Below are positions 53,189 to 63,466 of a stretch of 64,000 nucleotides of DNA, in pieces. The translations under genes and the position numbers were made by a program. The notes beneath the pieces were generated by a model. That model worked only from the letters and a program-made list of their open reading frames with translations. It did no database searches and had not been told where the DNA came from. Within the stretch, counting starts at the first letter, position 1; every line of letters starts with the position of its first letter. Source of the stretch: Melitaea cinxia (lineage: Eukaryota > Arthropoda > Insecta > Lepidoptera > Nymphalidae); contig NC_059395.1 in the NCBI RefSeq assembly GCF_905220565.1, positions 17,587,289 through 17,651,288 on the forward strand, written 5' to 3'.

Positions 53189-55129
53189 CAATAAGAGGCT
53201 ATGCCTAGCTGTGGAACCTTTGAAAACTGCAAAGTTAATGTAACTTTATAAATATTGAAATCATATAAAAAATAGTATTAATTCATGAAACATGACGTGT
53301 ACAAATCACAGGATAGCATTAACGTAACAGGCGAGACCGCGTTCCTTTACATATTATGATGAATGGATTACATTCTGAATGCCGGCGAATCAGCAAAGTA
53401 AGGTTGAACGTATACTGTAACACACAAATATTAGGCTAGGTAGATATTTTTTTGGTCAAATATCGAACTATACTAAAACAACCGTTTAGTAAAAAAATGC
53501 CTGATTGGATACGGTTAATTATTGATGTCTTACATATTTTTAATTAATTTTTACTGAAAGAGTTTTGTAGTTTTGACAAACATACTATTGACCAAAACAT
53601 GCATATGTCCATATCAAAACTCTATGAAAATTTAAACAGGACTCACATGTACAAAACCTGTTTTTTAAATTATGCTCTCCGCTGTATTATGCCGCGAATG
53701 TCTCACCATACGTTTGTTATAATACGAGTAATTGAAAAGGGGCTATTTTTTATTTTGTAGGATAACAACACGTATCGGATGAAAGCGGTATCGGATACGA
53801 ATTTCTGAATAAAATGTTACCAAAAGTATTTATTTAATATATCGTTAGCTTTTTATTTTATTTGCATTCTTAAGACAGTAACACATAATATTGGATATTA
53901 TAAAAAGTGAAAACTTTTCTTTACACGGTTATTTATTTGAGATTTTGATTTGATAGCAATAATCTTGGAATTTATAAGTCGATTAAAACTAATTTTGCAT
54001 CTGAGAGCTTTGTTACGAAAAGGAAATATGAAGAAATATAGGAATATGTACTCTGGATTAGTATCTAATCCACCAGTGCAGTATTGTCAGTCTGAATACC
54101 ATTGCTCATAATTGCGAAAAAATAAATTATTTTGAATTTTTGTTAGTTATAATATGTAATATGATACAATATTTCTAGACTATAACTATTGTTAATTAAT
54201 AATGTATTTTCATCTAACATTAACATAATTTCTTTATTTATTCCATCTTGTTTCACTAAAGTGTTATCAAATCAGAATTCCCCGTGACTATTGACTATTT
54301 GAGCGTAAATAAAACAAATAATAATGAAACAGACATGAACTCATCTTCACTGTTTGTTGCTTCTCATCTTTAATATTTTTCCACAATTTAAACAAGATCA
54401 GTGAAAGCAAAAACGCAATATTAGTAATATCACGATACTCCTGAGCCGGTCCAATGGCTAAATATGATTACGGTTTAATCAAATGCTGGACGAGAGGAAA
54501 TTCGTTTAAGAATCTCCTACCCGCACCCACCGTCGACCTGTTAGCGACTGGAGCTTGGAATTATAAAAGAAAATATTAAAATATTTTATATTTGGAATTG
54601 AATTCGATTTCAGAGTTTTACTGACAGAAATAAATTAAAAATGAAGATGAAACTCGGCCTTGTCAGGCGAGCACTTTTGTCCAAAACTTTAAGGATAAAA
54701 GTCGTGTTGTGATAAAATATTTTTAATGATTAGTCAGGCAAACAGCGATAAAAAGTAAGTAGACGTTCTTTCTACTAGTAGTAGATTAAGATTGCCTAAA
54801 AAATTAAAGGTCACCTTCTAAAGGTAAAATTAAAGGTTTCCTTATTGACAAAAAATAATAGTTACGTAGGGTTGAGTGTAGGGTTGTTTAACATTAATGA
54901 AATCTATTTTTACGGGTGGTTTACATGTCAGTCGCAATATTATTAATAAATGGAATAATTCGCTCTAAATAAGTATAATAATTATCACTTTACAAAATTA
55001 CAAAAAAAGTATTTATACGTGAGTTTATTTGAAATTGAGCAAAAAATTACCGAACGTCCATCATGTTGACGTTGTTTCAAAATTAAAGCCTTCGTATGTA
55101 TAATTTTAATAATTACTTAATTTACAATT
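53189..55129. other. Unassigned AT-rich stretch
   Basis: No gene or repeat is recognised. A GC-richer patch at 54440-54560 could not be assigned. Confidence 0.5.
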
Positions 55130-55217
55130 AATCGCGCTTGCGATGCTTCTGGCGTTGCAGAGCAAACGTCTAATCTAAAAAAAAAAAACTACGGTAATCG
55201 CTAGTTGTATAAAGCAA
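55130..55217 (+). repeat. Family L tail fragment interrupted by an A-run
   Basis: GCGCTTGCGATGCTTCTGGC and GTTGCAG match the family L tail, then an A-run interrupts, then CTACGGTAATCGC resumes before ending. Confidence 0.6.
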
Positions 55218-55600
55218 AAATATTCACAAAGATTGTATGTACCTATTACATAAAAACATTATATTAAACAAAATTCTCTGTGCACTTAAGCAAGCGAAGT
55301 ATGTCACAATATAGTAAATAGAGTAGTTATCGAACGACTGAGCACAGGGTCGGTTAATGCTTAGCGGTATGTCGAACGGTTTTTGCCGCATCAGAAGATC
55401 CTAAGAAACTATGTCCAATAATGTAAATGTCACATTGTTTCTTAAGATTTTCACCTAAGTTTGTTTGGATTTATTCAAGTTGTTCAATTTATTTTCGTAA
55501 CAAAGCCGCTTGCGACCAAATTAATTCGGTTCGTTTACTTCTTAAGAAATACACAAACATTTCTCTTTTGTAATGTTATTATTATGATATTATATAATAA

Positions 55601-55842
55601 CTAGCTGTGCCCGCGACTTCGTCCGCGTGGTCTTTATCAGAAAAGTTATTGTTCAGTTCGCAGAGTTTAAAAATAAATAAATTTCTAAAATAAAAATAGC
55701 CTAAGTTACTCCTTACTACATCAGCGATCTGCCAGTGAAAGTTCCGTCAAAATCAGTCCAGCTGTTTCAGAGATTAGCCGGAACAAAAAGAAAGCCAGAC
55801 AAAAATTGTAAAAAAAATGTTATTTTGGTATATGTATCATAT

Positions 55843-55905
<63 letters not shown>

Positions 55906-55978
55906 CCATGTGCATTTATTGAAAAGCTGTTATTTTAATGTTACAAACAGACACTCCAATTTTATTTATTTGTATAGA
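55601..55978 (-). mobile_element. Non-autonomous Helitron (family H1) with TA tract
   Basis: Left end CTAGCTGTGCCCGCGACTTC, right end AATTTTATTTATTTGTATAGA, i.e. inverted TC...CTAG. The body (AGCTGTTTCAGAGATTAGCC, GAACTTTCACTGGCAG-like complement) matches 8779-9098 and 63155-63466. A TA tract of about 55 bases (55844-55900) stands in the position where those copies have only ATATACC, so the microsatellite expanded inside this copy. Confidence 0.85.
55844..55900. repeat. (TA)n microsatellite inside a Helitron
   Basis: About 28 TA units within the H1 copy at 55601-55978. Confidence 0.92.
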
Positions 55979-56220
55979 ATTTCAAGTATTCCAAAGAAAA
56001 AAAAAACTTATCTTAAATGGTTTAGATATTTTGTCACGGTCTGAAAAATTTGTAAGTAATTTTAACGCAGCATATCACACAAATAAATTCTTGTGCATGC
56101 AATCGTGAATAATTTGAGTATTTTGGTATTTTTGAGTTGTAGAGACTCCTCAATTTTTCACGAACGGTTTTGATCCACTGGGCTAATATTACTTCTTTTT
56201 CAGAAAACCTTCTAACTGAG

Positions 56221-56594
56221 GGCACATCAGCAATTTCCTGCTCAAAAACTGGTGTAGCCCGAATGGGGTAGTACCTTGACCTTACAGAAGAACACTCACT
56301 CACACTCACTTCAGCCTATCACAGTCCACTGCTGGACATAGGCCTCCCCAAGTTCGCGCCACACATCCCAAAAGAACAACATCCACAGAAGAACACAGCT
56401 AAATAATACTGTTTTCAAGCAGTATTGTGTTTCTGTTGGTGAGTAAGGTGACCAGGGCTCCTGGGCTGATTGGGGATTGGGGTCGGCAACGCGCTTGCGA
56501 TGCTTTTGGTGTTGCAGGCGTCTATAAGCTACGGTAATCTCTTACCATCAGGTGAGCCGTACGCTTGTTTGCCGACTTAATGACATAAAAAAAA
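56221..56594 (+). mobile_element. Non-LTR retrotransposon tail (family L), interrupted
   Basis: From GGCACATCAGCAATTTCCTG through CGAATGGGGTAGTACCTTGA, then an insertion at 56296-56384, then CACAGCTAAATAATACTG, GGTCGGCAACGCGCTTGCGA, GCTTGTTTGCCGACTTAATG and an A-run. After removal of the insertion and one target copy it matches 31480-31733 closely. Confidence 0.82.
56296..56384 (-). mobile_element. Nested, 5'-truncated RTE tail with 12-bp TSD
   Basis: An 89-bp insertion flanked by the perfect 12-base duplication ACAGAAGAACAC (56284-56295 and 56385-56396). It reads TCACTCACACTCACTTCAGC and CTATCACAGTCCACTGCTGG, so the minus strand ends in the RTE tail and a GAGTGTGAGTGA simple tail. Only the last part of the parent was copied. 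Confidence 0.92.
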
Positions 56595-57469
56595 CCATTC
56601 ACGAAAAGCTAATGTTGAATTTACTACTAAATTCACATTATGAAAGTATGACGAATCTTATTAGATTTTAAATAGTTATTAATATTTATTTAAATATTTG
56701 ATTTGTGACATTCAGTTGAGCCACTAAAGCTCAGCTTATTTCAATCGTCACGTAGGTCAGAGACGACACACGAGAGATGGAAGTGTAATAAACTAAAAAT
56801 TAATTTATGAATAAGCGCCTCTAGCTCAATGATTTCCAGTAGGATATGAATCCTCTCTCCAGGATATTTTCGAACACAAGCATAAATGCCCAGACCACTT
56901 AAATATCTGAACAGCCAGTACATAAATATAAGTCAAATGCTGCGATCACACCCAGGTTTACTTGCACAAGCTAGTAACTATGACTGTTGATTGTATCGTC
57001 GCGCTATTTGTGCAAAATGCAATCATTTTACGTATTTAATTATTTATGAATATATATATATTTAAAAAATGTTTACCAAAATAACTCATTCTTCCATTTT
57101 ATTACATTATTCTTTCATAACACAATCAATTTCAAAAGGCAATTTGTGCCTGTGATGTTATCATAAAGCTCCGGTTACACGTGCCTCGTGTAGCTTAAAT
57201 GAAAATAATTACGAAAAACGTCCGTCCATCATATCATGTGCCAGATAATTATGCGGCTAATGACGCTTTAGTATCATCATTACTATCTAAATATGGTAGC
57301 AACAGCATAAACACTGAAATTATGAACCTTAACTCAAGGTTTATTTTTAAAGTTTTTAATCTAAACCCAGGAATGTGAAAAAAATACAAACAAGACACGT
57401 TGGTTAGTCATAAAACATCAAATAGTGTTTCAAGATAGTTGGCAATGTACTTTTCCAAATCTAAGCCGA

Positions 57470-57534
57470 AAAAATCACAGCCGAATAACACTGCTTTCAA
57501 GTAGTGTAGTGTTCCATTATTAAAAAAAAAAAAA
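57470..57534 (+). repeat. Family L tail fragment
   Basis: AATCACAGCCGAATAACACT, GCTTTCAAGTAGTGTAGTGT and TCC followed by an A-run, part of the family L tail. Confidence 0.55.
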
Positions 57535-57639
57535 TAACTTCGGAGGAAAAATGTAAAGGAGTACCAGATATTACTACAAAATTTTCAAAACAAAATGTCA
57601 ACGCTTTGGTGACAACTACACAGTAACTGGACGGTACGG

Positions 57640-57720
57640 ATGCAGTAGCTGACCCCCGACACAGGATTGACATCCTTTTGGGAACCATTGCTTGTGAAGC
57701 GTTAATATATATTGAAAAGT
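57640..57720 (+). pseudogene. Possible BEL/Pao-type retroelement scrap
   Basis: The plus strand reads DAVADPRHRIDILLGTIACE before a stop. In BEL/Pao polyproteins the protease region carries a similar DP...IDLLLGADV stretch. Only about 20 residues support this, so it may be chance. Confidence 0.2.
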
Positions 57721-58018
57721 AATCGAAAGTAAGATTACAAGCAATATTATTAAAGTTACAATAAGTCGCTCGTGTGTTTTATCTACGAATTTTTTCTTAC
57801 TATGTTCTTAAGTCCGTAAAAAAATATGTAGAAATACTATGTACGCTCACTTTAAAACAATTTTGATTAGCAAACAAATGAATCCCATTTATTTAAAGGT
57901 AACATTTGATTTATTTGCTGATATAATTAAAAATAAATAAAATTCTTTGAAATGAAAATTTGAATTCTTTGAATGATAATTATTATTTAATCGCATCAAT
58001 TTCATAAATATTTTTCAT

Positions 58019-58064
58019 AACCAATCTATATATTAATGTTTTTACATTAATACATAGATTGGTT
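58019..58064. repeat. Hairpin-forming inverted repeat
   Basis: Arms AACCAATCTAT..ATTAATG and CATTAAT..ATAGATTGGTT pair with a small internal mismatch around a T-rich loop. Confidence 0.8.
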
Positions 58065-58744
58065 GATTTGTGGAAGATTTCGATTAAGTTGAAAGGTCAG
58101 GTCAATGCCAGTAATTTCAATTTAAAATTAACAAGTACTCTGAAACGTTTCGAAAAAAAACCCAAAAAATCAAATTGGGTTAAAATACTTTAGGAGCTAA
58201 ATTATTTTAATCCATATTCATTAAAAATAATTGTTACAAGCTTTATCATTCATCTATTAACAGATCACCCTTCGAGGATTTTTTTATTGCTAAATGAAAT
58301 TCTAAATGAAAGCAATCTTGAGTTTAATCAATTCAATAAAAAAGACTTATTGGAATCGGTTTTGAATTAGCGAAGATATTGCGTATTATATACCTACATA
58401 TAAAATCATACCATTTGAAAAATCCCGAATACTGCGTAAGCTAAAGCAAGATATTTTCAGCTGTGTTCAATCTAAATAAAAATTAAATTAAATAATTTTA
58501 TTGTTGTGTGAAAATTTGGCGGTAAAAATATCTGAGTCAGTTAGTAAAATATAATCATATTTAGTATTCAAACATCTCATTATAACCAAAGAATAAACTT
58601 GGTCTAGACTCAAACTAACGCTGTGTTTATCTGTACGTGTACAAACGCGTTACCTGGTATACACGGTTCATTCGTTTAAGTGTGGGCAGTCCGGAAAGCG
58701 TCAATTATATTCCGAGATAAATTCCTGATTTAAATTTAATATAA

Positions 58745-59027
58745 TTTTTTTTTATGTTACTTGGTCGGCAAACAAGCGTACGGCTCAGCTGATGGTAAGC
58801 AATTACCGTAGCTTATAGACACCTGCAACACCAGAAGTATCGTAAGCGCGTTGCCGACCCAATCCCCAATCCCCCCAGGAGCTCTGGTCACCTTACTCAC
58901 CAACAGGAACACAATACTGCTTGAAAACGGTATTATTTTGCTGTGATCTTCTGTAAGGTTGAGGTACTACCCCAGTCAGGCTGCTCCAATTTTTGAGCAG
59001 GAAATTCCTGCTGTGCCTTACCTCAGT
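58745..59027 (-). mobile_element. Non-LTR retrotransposon tail (family L)
   Basis: T-run, TTGGTCGGCAAACAAGCGTA, CGGCTCAGCTGATGGTAAGC, CCCCAGGAGCTCTGGTCACC and the end TTTTGAGCAGGAAATTCCTG, CTGTGCCTTACCTC. It is the cleanest copy and serves as reference for the family. Confidence 0.8.
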
Positions 59028-59317
59028 TAAATCATGCATGGCAAACTGCAATCCACAGATAACTTATTTTTTTTTTCGTGATATTTACATGTAGCTGTTG
59101 AAAGGTCTAATTTTAATGTGATTTATTCATTTATTTATTTGAAAATATTAACAAGCATCGTGCCACTGCACAAATTATAGGCTACCCATTGACAAATCGA
59201 GCGCTCAGCAACAAAAAAAAGAAAACGAAAAAAGCTTATGTTCTAACAAATGCGAATTAACATCCTATATAATATACTAACGATTTTGCCCACATTTTTA
59301 AGCGATTATATTATTCC

Positions 59318-59382
59318 TTCTCCTACATGGGGAAGAGGTCTATGCCCAGTAGTGGTGGATATTACAGGCTGAAGCGATATTA
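59318..59382 (+). repeat. Family E tail fragment
   Basis: CTCCTACATGGGGAAGAGGT, CTATGCCCAGTAGTGGTGGA and TATTACAGGCTGAAGCGA form the RTE-like 3' tail of the family E SINE (compare the inverted form at 37870-37925). Only the tail is kept, as expected for a strongly 5'-truncated insertion. Confidence 0.7.
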
Positions 59383-59686
59383 AAAGTAATATGAACTGGC
59401 AGATCTTGTTATATATGAAAACGCATCTACATTTACTCGTAAGGGAGTGGTGTAGCAAATACAAATATCAGTCGAAACAATAAAAATCAAACGTAGAACA
59501 GAACATAACTGTGACAATCATTTATTATGGAGTGTTTTATGGCCTACGAAGCGGAAGAGCTTTCACGAGAAAATATTGTATCTTCATAAAAAATTTCGGC
59601 GCAAACGAGCAAACGATTTTTTATTTATTTATACATACAACATTGTACATACAATACTTAATACATTTAAATAAATAAAAAACTTT

Positions 59687-59942
59687 CATCATCATCATCA
59701 TCATCATTACAGCCTATACAGTCCACTGCTGGACGTAGGCCTCCACAAGTTTACGCCAAAAACAACGTGAACTCGTGTGTTTTGCCCATAGTCACCACGC
59801 TGGGCAGGCGGGTTGGTGACCGCAGTACTGGCTTTGTCGCACCGAAGACGCTGCTGCCCGTCTTCGGCCTGTGTATTTCAAAGCCAGCAGTTGGATGGTT
59901 ATCCCGCCATCGGTAGGCTTCTTAAGTTCCAAGGTGGTTGTG
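59687..59942 (-). mobile_element. RTE-tailed SINE-like element, 5'-truncated with TSD
   Basis: Perfect 14-base duplications AAATAAAAAACTTT at 59673-59686 and 59943-59956 bracket 256 bp. The left end has seven CAT units and TACAGCCTATACAGTCCACT; the right end stops at TTCCAAGGTGGTTGTG, about 75 bases short of the full 5' end. A clear case of 5' truncation during insertion, with an ATG-type 3' tail. Confidence 0.92.
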
Positions 59943-59956
59943 AAATAAAAAACTTT

Positions 59957-61114
59957 GCGTATAACTAAAGACTAATAATACTGAATATTTTTATATCATT
60001 TTAAAGTGTAATCAGATATTAAAGATAGACCGAAGTATTTAACTCCGATAAACTTTATTAGATTTTCCATTTGTATAAAATTATTTGAAAAGTAGAAAAA
60101 TACTTTGAGTTAAAAAGAAAGAAAGACGAAAGAAGTTTATATTATAATGAATGCGGATTAACCTTCAATACATTCTGACAATTTTGCACCATGATATTTT
60201 TAAGCGATTATATTGAAAGTACTAACTGACGTGATTTTTTCATTTATGAAAACGCATTTACATTTGAAACAGATTTACCCGATATCAGAAGACAAAGAAG
60301 TACAGGTCAAAAGTAAAAAGAAGAGAGAAGTCAAATAAGAGAGAAAAGAGAATGGCTTCAAAGGCGACGATTATATAAGACAAAGTTTACAAAAAGCATA
60401 TCTTGTAGGAAGGAGTACGAGTAGAGTCTTAGAAATCTTACTCTTCAACAAATTTTAGACCTTATGGGGTTGTTAAAAATCAATTTAATGTTTAATTTTG
60501 AAATTCATTAAAAGTGTAAAGGCAGCTTTATTACGGGAAGGATAATATGTAATCCTTAGCTCACACGGCTTTGGGAGAAAATGTTTGCTTGGGATGATAA
60601 GACTGATTGAAAAGACTTCCTTTGAAATGAAAATTTCTAAAGTGTGCGTTTTAAGAGAATGTGTTTTATATGTAATAACATTCAAAAGTCATTCATATCT
60701 TTTTTTGGTAAATCTTTTTAAGTAAAAGTGTTAAAATTAAATTAAAAGCGTTTGTTGAATTGACAGTGGCGAGTTCAAATGAAGCTCGAAATATATGCAT
60801 GCATTTGATATTATTTGACATATTATTATCATAAAGAAAACCTTAATCATTTGTTTCATGGTCATTATAACCAAATTTTGTTCAATTTCACTTAGAATTT
60901 TCATTGACATATGGAATAGGTGGTAGAAAAATATAGGTGCGTCATATTGAATCAGAACACCTTGTAGAAGTATATTCAAAATACTCGAAATACAAGCAAA
61001 AACATCTAAACCAGACCGAAATCGATTCCGTAAACATAAACGTAACAGTGTTTTGTAATATAACCACTGCTCAACGTCATCGACATTCGCTGATTGACTG
61101 CCGGCTATTTTAAA
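59957..61114. other. Mostly unassigned stretch
   Basis: No repeat is recognised. A long minus-strand frame starting at 61402 runs through much of it. Confidence 0.45.
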
Positions 61115-61402
61115 CATTGAGCAGTCCTTGTGGGTATTCCCACCGTGCCTCGGAGAGCACGTTAAGCCGTCGGTCCCGATTGTTATCATGTACACCTGAT
61201 AGCGATCGTTATTCATAGTAGGGAATATATCCACCATCCCGCATTGGAGTAGCGTGAAGGCAGGTACAGGCTGAAGCATATTTGTTTGAACTAAATGTAG
61301 ACAATAATTGTAAACTAGTAAATAGATCTTTGCTCTTTTTTTTTTGGGTTGGATTCTCTCGCCGTCTTGGGATATGAGTGCGATTTGTTGTGGGTGAGTC
61401 AT
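60737..61402 (-). other. 221-codon open frame, unlikely gene
   Basis: The longest open frame outside the pentamer arrays and not through simple repeats. Its middle third (about residues 43-95) reads through the antisense of a SINE fragment. The C-terminal part is hydrophobic (ISSILNILLQGVLIQYD, VFFMIIICQIISNACIYF) and could form membrane helices. No family is recognised. The overlap with a SINE and the AT-rich codon use argue against a conserved protein; an exonised or chance frame is more likely. Confidence 0.2.
61115..61275 (+). repeat. Family E SINE fragment
   Basis: CAGTCCTTGTGGGTATTCCC, CACCGTGCCTCGGAGAGCAC, CGATTGTTATCATGTACACC and TGATAGCGATCGTTATTCAT match the centre of the SINE at 37870-38212 in opposite orientation. 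The end AGGTACAGGCTGAAGCA is a shortened RTE-like tail. Confidence 0.7.
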
Positions 61403-61576
61403 TGTAGTTTCTTATGGTATAAGCTTTGCTTTAGTGTAAGTTGATTTTGTGTGTTTTGAAAAAGAAGATTAAGATTCTGTAGGATTTTTTTTACTCTCTC
61501 TCTTGTGTCTCGTGTTAGGAGTTGTGGGTGTCTCTCTGGCCCAACAGCAATTTTTTAACACGTAGCGCTGGCCTTT

Positions 61577-61697
61577 AACCAACCCGCCTGCCCAGCGTGG
61601 TGACTATGGGCAAAACACACGAGTTCACGTTATTTTTGGCGTAAACTTGTGGAGGCCTATGTCCAGCAGTGGACTGTATAGGCTGTAATGATGAAAT
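61577..61697 (+). mobile_element. RTE-tailed SINE-like element, strongly 5'-truncated
   Basis: Begins AACCAACCCGCCTGCCCAGC, continues TGGTGACTATGGGCAAAACA, CGTTATTTTTGGCGTAAACT and the tail GGAGGCCTATGTCCAGCAGT, GGACTGTATAGGCTGTAATG. About 120 of 330 bases are present. I could not define a target duplication. Confidence 0.8.
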
Positions 61698-61752
61698 AGA
61701 TTAGATGGTAATAAGTCTGCAATGGCTGGAAGTAAAAGTACGTACGACGATT

Positions 61753-61869
61753 ATCACGAATATTTCATTATACATATAATGAAATATACGTACATATATA
61801 TGAATAATGAAATATTCGTGATATAAATATTCGTGACATATAATATATGTATAATGAAATATTCGTGAT
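61753..61869. repeat. Nested inverted repeats with recurring ATTCGTGA
   Basis: A perfect 26-base inverted pair (61753-61778 and 61844-61869) encloses smaller palindromes, including ATATTTCATTA/TAATGAAATAT around TACATA. ATTCGTGA or its complement occurs four times. The segment could fold as a large hairpin or cruciform. No coding sequence. Confidence 0.88.
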
Positions 61870-62879
61870 GATATATTCACATGTTGACCCATAAGTGGTT
61901 TTTTATTACCATTTATTGTAAACGCAACTATGATGACAACAAATCGAAGGATGGAATAACATTACAGTAAAAATAATAGAATGGTATTTTGTTCAGAATG
62001 GCCCCCTGTAGGATGTGTATTCTTTATTCGATATCCAGAAACTCAAAACGTAATCACAAACGATCAGATCACGATAAACTTCTATATGGATATACATATA
62101 CAAATAGAATAAATAAACCAGTAAAAAGGAAGAAGGAGAAGATGGAAGATATCGAAGGAGTTCAAGATTTAACTCCACGACTTTTAGCCTCTAGTGGTGA
62201 CAGTATGGCTATTTGATTTTAGCTCTGACAATAATATTTGAGAATTAAACGAAGACATGCTTCCTGCAATGTTGCTACTATTTCTTACTCTTAATATAAT
62301 GTTCTATTATAAATAATTTCGGAGTTAATAGGTTAGTCACAGGGCTGTCAATCTGAAATCAGTTATTCAATTAATCGTCTTTATTTTAATGAATTCAGAG
62401 TCAGTGGATGGAGTATATTTTAAACATAAAAAGAAATTACTTTCGCTGCGTAGGTTATAGTTTTACTTACATACAAAATGTTTCTAGATTAAGAAAAAAT
62501 ATTATTATATAAGTAAATACATTAAAATATTATGGTCGTAGTATGTAACTACTATGAGCTATATCTGTCTTTATCGCGATTAATGAACCCTCTCTTTTTC
62601 GTGTTTAACTATCTCCTAATCCCCTTCGTTCCTTTAGCCTGAGCAGGGTTTATCTCAAACGTTTCTCTTCAACAAAAATTCCTCAGAATGTTTTCGTTCA
62701 ACGGCCAGTAAAAGATTAATTTTGCACTTGAAATATTTTGGTTCTATTCTGAACTTGAAGCTGCATTCTTGCGGTAAATATTTTAAAGTTACCCTTTGTG
62801 CAATCGTCTAGATCTTAATATTTATACATAAGTGTATATGATAAAGCTTTTGAATTTTTTTTAAATATATGATAGTAGT
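61870..62879. other. Unassigned AT-rich stretch
   Basis: No gene or repeat is recognised. Confidence 0.5.
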
Positions 62880-63152
62880 AGGTGTCGTAAGAGGCGACTA
62901 AGGGATAACACAGTTCCACTACCACCTTGGAACTTCAAAAGCCGACCGGTGGCGGAATAACCATCCTACTGCTGGCTTTAAAATACACAGGGCGAAGATG
63001 GGCAGCAGCGTCTTCGGTGCGACAAAGCCAGCCCTGCGGTCACCAACCCGCCTGCCCAGCGTGGTGACTATGGGCAAAACACATGAATTCACGTTATTTT
63101 TGGCGTAAACTTGTGGAGGCCTATGTCCAGCAGTGGACTGTATAGGCTGTAA
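62880..63152 (+). mobile_element. RTE-tailed SINE-like element, 5'-truncated
   Basis: Starts GGTGTCGTAAGAGGCGACTA and keeps the entire core and RTE tail, ending GGCTGTAATGATAC. It abuts the 5' end of a Helitron whose first bases (TCT) are missing, so it may have inserted at that edge. Confidence 0.82.
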
Positions 63153-63154
63153 TG

Positions 63155-63466
63155 ATACAAATAAAATTGGAGTTTCTGTTTGTTATATTAAAATAACCGT
63201 TTCCTACTAAATGCATGTGGATGTATACACGGTACATATACCAAAATAACATTTTTTACAATTTTTGTCTGTCTGTCTGTTTGTTCCGGCTAATCTCTGA
63301 AACGGCTGGGCCGATTTTGACGAGAATTTCACTGGCAGATAGCTGATGTAACAAGAAGTAACATAGGCTACTTTTGTTTCAGAAATTTATTTATTTTAAA
63401 AGTCTGCGAACTGAACAATAACTTGCCTGTTAAATTCCACGCGGAAGAAGTCGCGGGCACAGCTAG
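63155..63466 (+). mobile_element. Non-autonomous Helitron (family H1)
   Basis: ATACAAATAAAATTGGAGTT to CCACGCGGAAGAAGTCGCGG, GCACAGCTAG, with CTAG at 63463-63466. The body matches 8779-9098 including a TATACACGGTACATATACC segment. The TC start is lost at the junction with the preceding SINE-like copy. Confidence 0.83.

Larger units (their letters stand above)
56595..58744. other. Mostly unassigned stretch
   Basis: Contains a scrap of family L tail (57470-57534), a possible protease-like peptide near 57640 and a hairpin (58019-58064); otherwise nothing is recognised. Confidence 0.45.

Noticed and set aside
59691..59707. CRISPR-like or functional CAT tandem repeat
   Set aside because: It is the ATG-type simple 3' tail of an RTE-driven insertion, bracketed by the 14-base target duplication.
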